Below are positions 56,391 to 64,000 of a stretch of 64,000 bases of DNA, one piece after another. This DNA comes from Nematostella vectensis (Eukaryota; Cnidaria; Anthozoa; Actiniaria; Edwardsiidae): positions 6,191,501 to 6,255,500 of the forward strand of contig NC_064043.1 in NCBI RefSeq assembly GCF_932526225.1. Direction: 5' to 3'. The translations under genes were made by a program, and so were the position numbers. Positions within the stretch are counted from its first letter, which is position 1, and every line of letters begins with the position of its first letter. The notes beneath the pieces are model-generated. The model was not told where the DNA came from, did no database searches, and was given only the letters and a program-made list of their open reading frames with translations.

Positions 56391-58667
56391 ATGTTTAACT
56401 ACTGGCTGTTCTATGCAGTCCTTATTGTAGCCATGGCTACCCAAGGTAATCATGTGACTGTTACATATGACCCAAGTCTTGACTCTGTTGACGTGTTTAT
56501 AAGGGGTGTTACATATGACCCAAGTCTTGACTCTGTTGACGTTTTTATAAGGGGTGTTACATATGACCCAAGTCTTGACTCTGTTGACGTGTTTATAAGG
56601 GGTGTTACATATGACCCAAGTCTTGACTCTGTTGACGTGTGTATAAGGGGTGTTACATATGACCCAAGTCTTGACTCTGTTGACGTGTTTATAAGGGGTG
56701 TTAAATATGACCCAAGACTTGACTCTGTTGACGTGTTTATAAGGGGTGTTAGATATAACCCAAGTCTTGACTCTGTTGACGTGTTTATAAGGGGGGTTAC
56801 ATATGACCAAAGTCTTGACTCTGTTAACGTGTTTATAAGGGGTGTTAAATATGACCCAAGTCTTGACTCTGTTGACGTGTTTATAAGGGGTGTTAAATAT
56901 GACCCAAGACTTGACTCTGTTGACGTGTTTATAAGGGGTGTTAGATATAACCCAAGTCTTGACTCTGTTGACGTGTTTATAAGGGGGGTTACATATGACC
57001 AAAGTCTTGACTCTGTTGACGTGTTTATAAGGGGTGTTACATATGACCCAAGTCTTGACTCTGTTGACGTGTTTATAAGGGGGGTTACATATGACCCAAG
57101 ACTTGACTCTGTTGACGTGTTTATAAGGGGTGTTACATATGACCGAAGTCTTGACTCTGTTGACGTGTTTATAAGGGGTGTTGAATATGACCCAAATCTT
57201 GACTCTGTTGACGTGTTTATAAGGGGTGTTACATATGACCCAAGACTTGACTCTACTTGACGTAATTATAAGGGGTGCCAAATGTGTCCCAAGACTTGAA
57301 TCTATTTGATGTATTTAAAAGGGTTGTTACATATGACCCAAGTCTTGACTTTACGTATTTATAAGGGGTGTTACATATGACCCAAATCTGGACTCTACTT
57401 GACGTATCTAAAAGGGGATTCTAGGTGGACACCGATTTTGTTGTTGATAAAAGAGCATAATGGTTCTTGAACAACGGCTCACAACAACTCAAATCATCGT
57501 AATGAATCATCATATTACAACAAATGCTCGTTTTGTACCTAGCTTTCAATAAGCGCCCCTCTTTGATTTATCGCCCCTCCCCCCTATCCCTAAGGTGTGA
57601 ATGGAATAAACGCCCACCCCCGCGCCCCTTCTCTATACTTCTTCTACATTAGTTTCTAATTACCTCCGTGAAAAGTATGTATCTTTTTAACACAATATGA
57701 TGTTTAGTAACTCCTCACGATAAAGGTGACTCGAGCAACTGCGAGCTTGAATGTCCTCAAACTCATTTGCCCTGCAATCCGCCTTACAAGTACACGAATG
57801 AGGACATCGGGGGCTGTAATTGTAAAATAGCCTCGTGCCCTTCGTAAGTACAACTGGCTCCCGAATAAATGTCGGCAATTTTATCGATTGGATAAATGAC
57901 AGTTATATTTATCGATTGGTGTCGGTTATTTCGACAGTATAAGTGACGGTTTATTGATTAGAATAAGTTACGGCTATTTATATTATCGTAGGGGGTAGGA
58001 CAAAACAGAAATGGAATTCGCTTTTTATTTGAAGCTGGGGAACGTGATTTTGAGTAAAAATCGGCCGGCAAGACAGGACTTGGGAACAAAGCGGGCCGGA
58101 AATTTGAAATTGTCAGTTGCACTTTAAACAATCTTGTGTAACTTTGTTTCCGACCTGTTCTGACATATTTTTAACCACCCCCAAAGTCACGTGATTTCTT
58201 ATTGCAAAGTGCCTGTATTTTTCCATGAGCAACGCAACGAGTTTAAACTCTATCATTATTTCAGTATATCAATAAAGACAGATGGATCCACGAAGATGCC
58301 TTATGAGCCCGGAGGAGGGACTCTCCATAAAAGTAGACGGGGGTTATCGTCCTATCTTTTAGGGTTAAAATTCTACAGACTGCTCTCTTAAAGGCCTCTG
58401 CTATCCCTAAGGGGGGCTTGCGCTAATGGATTTTCACATACTAATGGCCATGAATAACTTCTGAAAAGAGATGTGCTCGATGGTGACGTCTCCAGGAAAA
58501 CTGGACACTGAAATTATATTTGTTTTAAGTGCTTGGAGTTAGAAATTGCTTCAACCATTATGTGCTGTCTTTTAGGGGTAAGAATTGCAGGTGACCACAC
58601 CCAAAGTGCTATTCTTTAGGGTTAAAAATAATTTTGCCGACGATCATGCCCTTTCTGTTTTTATGGA

Positions 58668-58698
<31 letters not shown>

Positions 58699-58824
58699 GG
58701 GCTTATTGGATTCCTCAGGCTCTCTTCCACCAAACGTGGTCCACGGAAAACTTGCAACAAATTACCCTTTATTATTAATACACATTTTTCTCCTTTTAGT
58801 TGGTGGGATAAGTGGTGGATGTAA
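56391..58824 (+). CDS. Secreted cysteine-rich peptide 3 (short paralogue)
   Basis: Coding exons 56391-56445, 57708-57843 and 58800-58824 (TAA); intron phases 1 and 2 as in peptides 1 and 2; 71 residues. Exon 1 is a signal peptide (MFNYWLFYAVLIVAMATQ). Exon 2 has six cysteines and matches only the second half of its paralogues: Cx3C, a single cysteine, then the final CxCx4C. The N-terminal half with the first four to six cysteines is absent. The last exon encodes a tryptophan-rich tail (WWDKWWM). A UTR acceptor (ATTTCAG) ends one base before the ATG. Intron 1 is mostly a 48-bp minisatellite and intron 2 contains a 28-base C run. It could be a functional short form or a decaying copy; the intact frame and splice sites favour function. 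The role is unknown. Confidence 0.72.
56455..57415. repeat. 48-bp minisatellite, about 17 regular units plus decayed units
   Basis: The unit is TGACCCAAGTCTTGACTC plus TGTTGACGTGTTTATAAG and GGGTGTTACATA. It starts about 10 bases after the exon-1 donor of peptide gene 3. Regular units run to about 57262, then three or four diverged units follow. The period is 16 codons and free of stops on both strands. Confidence 0.95.
58290..58650 (+). repeat. Dispersed repeat with TTTTAGGGTTAAAAT motifs, copy 2
   Basis: Same ordered motifs as 25440-25740 on the opposite strand. Internally it has three or four spaced copies of CTTTTAGGGTTAAAA. It lies in intron 2 of peptide gene 3 and is probably a non-autonomous element. 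Confidence 0.75.
58671..58698. repeat. Poly-C tract of 28 bases
   Basis: An uninterrupted C run in intron 2 of peptide gene 3. Lengths of such runs are prone to assembly error. Confidence 0.9.
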
Positions 58825-60009
58825 TAACTTCTGTTTATCTTTGCTGGACAAGTTCAGTTACCAGGTGAGAATACTTCAATAAGGTAGATCAGGCCTCCAT
58901 TGTACACTCCCTAGTCACGTCAGTTCTATCGGCTAGTAAAGTGCCTAAGATGTTTTTATTAAGCTATTGGTAATCTAGTTCTAGACTTTAATCGCTTAGC
59001 GTATGGCGTTATTTTGAATTTTTCGTTTAAAGATAATATGTAACCAAATGTAAATAGCAAAGGAAAAGTTGATAATAATCTTGCACATGCGCCCTGCGAT
59101 TTGTACGAAGTCATGATTTCGTACAATGGCCGCCTGTTCCTTGGTCTACCTCGCAGCAGTTCTGTAAAGTAAATAAGAACGGTTGCGACGGAGACTATCT
59201 GTTTCTTGAACATTGGATTAATTTTCCCTATTCAAAACACCAGGCCGAATTCCTTAACCTAAAGATTTTTAATTACAACTTTCCTTTATCTTCCTTATGC
59301 GCTATTGCGAACGCCATGGCGAAAGCTACAAAGTTCAATAATGACACTTTAAAGTAGCATTTCACAATTTGCTGGCTAATATTCGCTATGTACGCAATTA
59401 AATGAGCTCACTTGAAACATTTTTCTGTCATGGCTTCTAATTGAATTAGCGGAAGGATATATTTTATTCTCTTATGAAATTCAGCTAACATTTTTCGCTT
59501 TTCCTTTTTACAGATCTCTGGTAAACCACAAAAATGGTGATAAATCAATGATTGATAATTAGCACTGCATTAGAATTATGTTCGATCTGAGGTACAAAAA
59601 TCATATAAATTTTTTAAATATTGTTGTAGTTGTTGAAGTTGAATAAAAAGTCCTAATAAAAAGTACAAATAAATAGTAATAATAATAATAAAAAGTACAT
59701 TTTCTGTTTACTGCTAATTGAATGAAATAGCAGCAGTGAGACTAGCACTCAGCACAGCCTTGTCCCTGGAGTTCTTACCGGGCTCCCTGTCCGTTGTGAT
59801 GAACCGTGAAACAGCTTGGGGTCTGAGACGAACTGTGGTTCGTGCGGAATGTCAGCAAGAAAGCGAGGCTTTATCAGGTCGGCGAACATCCACTTTTATT
59901 TTTGACAAATTACCACATTTTCAGTCCAGGATTTTTACCTTCAAGCTTTATCGTAACTACAAGCAAAAACACTAAGTGCAAAGCCTATTTGTGTGACTAA
60001 GTGTAGATC

Positions 60010-61650
60010 TCTCATATAGTTTATCCTGAAAATGGTTTCACGTAGAAAGATGTTACAAAACTAGCAAAAGCTAAAGTACAAACTCAAAAGCAAAATACAA
60101 ACTAGCAAAAGCAAAATACAAACTCGCAAAAGCAACGTACAAACTGAAAAGCAAAATACAAAGTAGCAAATAAGCATAGGACGATCTCGCAAAAGCAAAG
60201 TACGAACTCGTGATGTTGTTTGCAAAACATGGAAATCCGAAACCGAATAGGTCAGTGGCCCCGCTGGGCTTCCGTATATTGGTAAAACGATCCCAGGACC
60301 CAAATCGATCCCCAGGAGTCCCCGAAATGAACCCCAAGGAATTGCAGTAATGGACAAACAAAAGGAATGTGGAAGGATTGGCTTTCAGTTTTAAAAACAT
60401 ATTAAACATTTTAACGTTATTTATGTTACTTTCAGGAAACTTACATTATACAGTGGTTGAGTCAGAAATTGGGGTCAAATGACAATTCCCGTGATAATAA
60501 TTTGAAGAACCAGGCGTGAATAAATCATTTATAGATAACAAGACTTAAAAGAAAGTCTCCACATTGATCCACAGATAAAACATAAGGTTATTCTTAAGGT
60601 AACTTTTGTGCATGTTTGTTTGTATTCGGTGAATGAAAGACCTATCATGCAGGGTTGTACGGCCGACTACATAAAGGAAATTCAAAACTCACATAAATAT
60701 TGCTCTATTGCTTTCAACCAAAGCTACATCTTGCAACGGTAATAAAAGGGTTGTCCGAGTGCATTACTCAGTGTGCTTTTGTCATTCCGCCATCTTCTCG
60801 GCCAAACCGGCTACCTAAAATGTGTCGGTAAATATTTGCTCATGTGAACATGGAATTCGTGGTGAAATACACGTTTTGTTGTCAAATGAATATGGATTTT
60901 TAGGGGTGATGTTTACCGTAAACAAGATTTATATTGTCATGTGTCGGAACTGCAAATAGGGGGGTGGGGGTGGGGGGGGTGGGGGTGAATAGATTCGCGG
61001 ATCGGCGGATTCGGCCCCGAAATGTTCACGGATTATGGATTTAGATGATTATTTTAGCGGATTGGCGGATTTTGGAAATACGGCGGATCACGGATCTGTT
61101 GACAATTTGGGCACGGATTTCGGATTTTGACTGCTTTGACGGTCGAATTTCGGATTTTAAATGAATTTCAATCAATGCTATTGTTTATCTGTCAAACCAT
61201 GCGGATCTAAAAATATCTGCGGATCCACGGATTTGCCCCGGAAATGTTGCTAATCGGCGGATTTACATACCCCTCACCCCTCCCCCCCAAATAGTGTGAT
61301 GGAAAGGTCATCAGTTTGGTTGTTAAAACTGTTCTAATGTTGTATTCCTTTCAGTAGCAATTAAAAGTTGTGTATTTGTTTTGGACTCTGTTCATGGGTT
61401 TACCGCCGGGCAAAACCCTTAATTAGGCTTTAAGAGTTGCAAGTGATTTCTTCTGCTTTCCCTTTGTCCATTACCGCAATTCCTTGAGGTCGATTTCGGG
61501 GACTCCTCAGTATGGTTTCGGGTCCCGGGATCACTTGGGGTACTTTTGGGGATCATTTCGGGTCCTGGGATCGTTTCGGGTCCTTGGGTCCTGTACAGTT
61601 CTCTCATATAGTTTATCCTGAAAATGGTTTTCACCTAGAAAGATGTTACT
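60010..61650. repeat. Paired direct and inverted repeats
   Basis: TCTCATATAGTTTATCCTG and the following 28 bases occur at about 60010-60057 and again, in the same orientation, at 61600-61648. Between them, a segment at about 60278-60355 (complement of TTTCGGGGACTCCT and CCTGGGATCGTTT) recurs inverted at about 61463-61583. This looks like two copies of one composite element that has been rearranged. Confidence 0.6.
60955..60990 (+). repeat. G-run cluster, possible quadruplex
   Basis: Four or more runs of five to eight G separated by single T, matching the simple quadruplex pattern. It is intergenic. Confidence 0.7.
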
Positions 61651-61712
61651 TGTCACACATCAGTTTGAATCAAGTTTCAGAGATCAAATCACAAACACAG
61701 ATGAACTCAATT

Positions 61713-61718
61713 ATTTAT
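61713..61718 (-). terminator. Candidate polyadenylation signal of gene 4
   Basis: AATAAA on the minus strand, about 240 bases past the TAA. Confidence 0.45.
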
Positions 61719-61959
61719 TCCATTTTATCTTCGTTACAAGACTTGTGATTATTCTAATCAATAGCTGCCTTCCACTAAAAAATAGCTTAATATCAAATTG
61801 ATATTGAACACCGTATAAAGTACTGCACAAACTAAAATCTATAAAACTACTCTACAAAGTTAGAAAGAACATTTGTCAATCATCTCGACGATATGACGTG
61901 TCTCAGGAGTTGCATGCCTAGTGTTTTAGTCCCCCTCTTCTACAATCCCTTATTGCAAG

Positions 61960-62310
61960 TTACTGGTACAAAGTATCGTAGCTTATTTCAAAAGCTGGCT
62001 CCTTTTCTTTTTTGTAATCTCTGGAATATTCTTGTAAATCGTTGCAGCTTTTGTCTGAATTGCGTTTGTAGTAAGGTTTGGTCTCGTCACGTTCGTCAGA
62101 TCCCGTCTCGCACCGCTGCCTGTCGTTGGAGCACGCTTCACTGCAATGCACGTCTCCATTGCAGTTGCTGAAGCAGTTGTTATACTCTGTTTCACAGTTC
62201 ATCATACACTCCTCATACGCCGTGTTGTCGAAGGCAGCTTGCGGAAGAAAGCGCCCACTGACAAAAACGGTCAGCAGACATGCCAGGACGAGTATGAGCA
62301 GAGTCTTCAT
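61960..62310 (-). CDS. Secreted cysteine-rich peptide 4 (Cx3C pattern)
   Basis: A single coding exon of 116 residues ending in TAA. The N-terminus is a clear signal peptide (MKTLLILVLACLLTVFVSG). The mature part has eight cysteines, seven of them in three Cx3C pairs plus one, spaced 6, 5 and 6, then a lone cysteine near the end. This suggests a disulphide-linked helical hairpin. The C-terminal third is acidic and basic, with KRNSDK and YKKEKE, and could be processed. It is unrelated in pattern to peptides 1-3 and on the opposite strand. The start is set by the only ATG in the frame; a TATA-like TATATATAAA lies 56 bases upstream on the minus strand. I do not recognise the family. A venom, antimicrobial or mucus peptide is possible, but nothing in the sequence decides this. 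Confidence 0.75.
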   Translation of the reverse strand: MKTLLILVLACLLTVFVSGRFLPQAAFDNTAYEECMMNCETEYNNCFSNCNGDVHCSEACSNDRQRCETGSDERDETKPYYKRNSDKSCNDLQEYSRDYKKEKEPAFEISYDTLYQ

Positions 62311-62365
62311 ATCTGCCAAAAAAGGGTGTATTCATCAAGATATTGATGTCAGCTTTTGTTAATAG

Positions 62366-62375
62366 TTTATATATA
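62366..62375 (-). promoter_or_regulatory. TATA-like box of cysteine-rich gene 4
   Basis: On the minus strand this reads TATATATAAA, about 56 bases before the start codon, which leaves room for a start site about 30 bases downstream and a short leader. It is the best core promoter match in the window. Confidence 0.55.
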
Positions 62376-62837
62376 GTAGACGAGTTTATAGATGGCGTCC
62401 CTGGAAACGAAAAATGCAAATTTTCCAAATAAGGTAAGTTTGTCCATACAAGGACATTTGAAAAGCAACTGACACCAAGCCACACTGGTATGGGACATTT
62501 TGGCGATCCTCAAATCTATTGTGAATCAAGTCAATGCCATTTCAAAATCAACTTTTAAATTTACAAATTCATAGATTACTGTAATTTACATAAATATACA
62601 ATCTGAATCTATAATCTGTATTAGAAATGATGCAAAATAAGTTGGTGATCATCAAAGTATACAAATAATAATAACATAAATTGTCTAGCATTTTTTATAC
62701 ATTGTTTAGAACTGTGATCGTTCTGACGCGCATGACATTTAAGTGTCAACCTCCATTAAAAATAATGAGACCATAGCAAGAAATAATCTGAACTCTTCTT
62801 ATTAGCTGCCGAAGTGTAACTGTGACCATTAAAACTC

Positions 62838-62887
62838 TAGGGTTAGGGTTAGGGTTAGGGTTAGGGTTAGGGTTAGGGTTAGGGTTA
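62838..62887 (+). repeat. Interstitial telomeric repeat, about 8 TTAGGG units
   Basis: An uninterrupted run of (GGTTAG)n about 50 bases long in intergenic sequence. A much shorter piece (about two units) is at 32965-32977 in a CCDC146 intron. Confidence 0.95.
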
Positions 62888-64000
62888 AGCTTTTTGTTTT
62901 ATAACAAGAATACGTTAAATGCCTACAGTGAAACATTTTCAAGATTCAAAACGAACAAAAAATAAAAAGCGAAAATAGCGAATAGAACTTTACACACATA
63001 CTGTTTGACGCAGAAATAGTTATCAAAGATATACTGAATAGTAGAAACCTACAACAGGTATTTAAAAGATTTGATTTATCTTATTATTTTCTCTCGGTAA
63101 TATCGTGTGAAAAAATACATACGGAAACTGTGACAAAAATGTAGAAAAGTCCCTTTAAAGAATTACAAAACGAAAATATCTTTTATATCTCTTATCGAAC
63201 ATAGCGAGTGACAAAAACATGAGCTGTTATTTATTTTTTAACGACAAAATGTGGAAGAACGCAATAAGCTTTAGAAGCAAAAAGCTGAAATGTGCTTTTG
63301 CTATTTCAATCTTTCTTTCTCAATAATATTTATCTCTCATCGAAAATGTGTAGTAACGAAAAATCATGGAATATGATTACAAAATATATTTTTGCTTGGT
63401 TAAACGTGATAGAAATCATTTTTAGCATTAAAAAACTTTTTAGCAAAAACTGTTTAGATACTTCAATCATTAATTCTTTAAAACTTACTCAAGTTGTCTG
63501 TCCTGTGTTTTCCACTTACCAAGTCCGATTCTTAGCTCGAGTTCGTCTGTTTCGCAAGCGAGTAGTCGTAGAAAGAGGTCGAAGTAAGGGCTGCGACTCT
63601 GCGATTACCCAGGGAAATGGCAAGAGAACACGCAACAATGCTAGGGTTTCTAGGAGACAAATGTGTGGCTACAAGAATGGAATAATAAGCGATGATTGGT
63701 CACTCGTCTCATGCCCCCGCTCAGCCGCACGTGAATACCTTATTATAATTTATAATAATGTAATTATGCGGCTACAAGCCTCAAATAATTAGCAATGATT
63801 ATTCACCCGACCGATGCCCCCGACTTGTGACCCGACCGTGAAAGTAGACGAAATGCAGTAATATGTGAGATTCTTTTCTGAATTAAAAAAAAGAAATTCA
63901 AAATCTTTTGCATTTAGTTAGATCATTATCTGATAATCTTATCTTCATAAATTACGATTTAGTTAAATTTATATTGATGATTCAGTTTAATATATATGCT
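62888..64000. other. Right-edge intergenic sequence
   Basis: AT-rich sequence with no recognised gene. An open frame at 63292-63792 (+) has irregular composition and no recognisable motif, so it is left unannotated. Confidence 0.5.

Larger units (their letters stand above)
58825..61959. other. Intergenic, peptide gene 3 to cysteine-rich gene 4
   Basis: AT-rich sequence with an AATAAA at 59642-59647 that could serve gene 3, an imperfect AAAGCAAAATACAAACT repeat at about 60061-60200, a G-rich run at 60955-60990 and a GGATTTCGGATT-type low-complexity stretch at 61000-61270. No gene is recognised. Confidence 0.55.

Noticed and set aside
56295-57281. A 328-residue minus-strand frame over the 48-bp array
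   Set aside because: Antisense of the array; no start context or exon structure supports it.
63292-63792. A 166-residue plus-strand frame near the right edge
   Set aside because: AT-rich, irregular composition, no motif, no splice or promoter support.

Overview
This is animal nuclear DNA: intron-rich genes, GT-AG splice sites, TTAGGG-type telomeric repeats, and many short transposons and minisatellites. The gene content and the small secreted cysteine-rich peptides suggest a cnidarian, most likely an anthozoan such as a sea anemone. The organism is an inference; the animal assignment is firm.

Layout. (1) 1-22,475, + strand: most of a gamma-secretase-activating protein (GSAP) gene, with its N-terminus off the left edge. 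About 30 small exons are separated by introns packed with minisatellites, microsatellites and MITE-like elements. (2) 23,220-27,605, +: an unrecognised gene for a protein with a long C-terminal coiled coil. (3) 28,110-36,802, -: CCDC146, 20 exons whose lengths sum to an exact reading frame of 948 residues. (4) 37,667-41,092, +: a mitochondrial pyrimidine-nucleotide carrier (SLC25A33/36 type), five exons, 312 residues, divergent from CCDC146. (5) 43.4-58.8 kb, +: three tandem genes for small secreted cysteine-rich peptides. All share one structure: signal-peptide exon, phase-1 intron, cysteine exon, phase-2 intron, short last exon. (6) 61,960-62,310, -: an unrelated secreted cysteine-rich peptide in one coding exon. 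The rest is intergenic repeat-rich sequence.

Most notable. GSAP and CCDC146 lie tail to tail, as I recall they do in human 7q11.23, which would make this a very old microsynteny. Several minisatellites begin at or just after 5' splice sites. In GSAP (33-bp unit, about 40 copies) and in the second secreted-peptide gene (57-bp unit, about 19 copies) the repeat unit carries the splice donor itself, giving arrays of tandem candidate donors spaced by multiples of three. In the third secreted-peptide gene the first intron stays open in frame with the signal peptide through about 17 copies of a 16-residue repeat.

Exon boundaries were placed by hand from splice consensus, reading frame and recalled family sequences. 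One part of GSAP (13.6-14.4 kb) does not join cleanly in phase.
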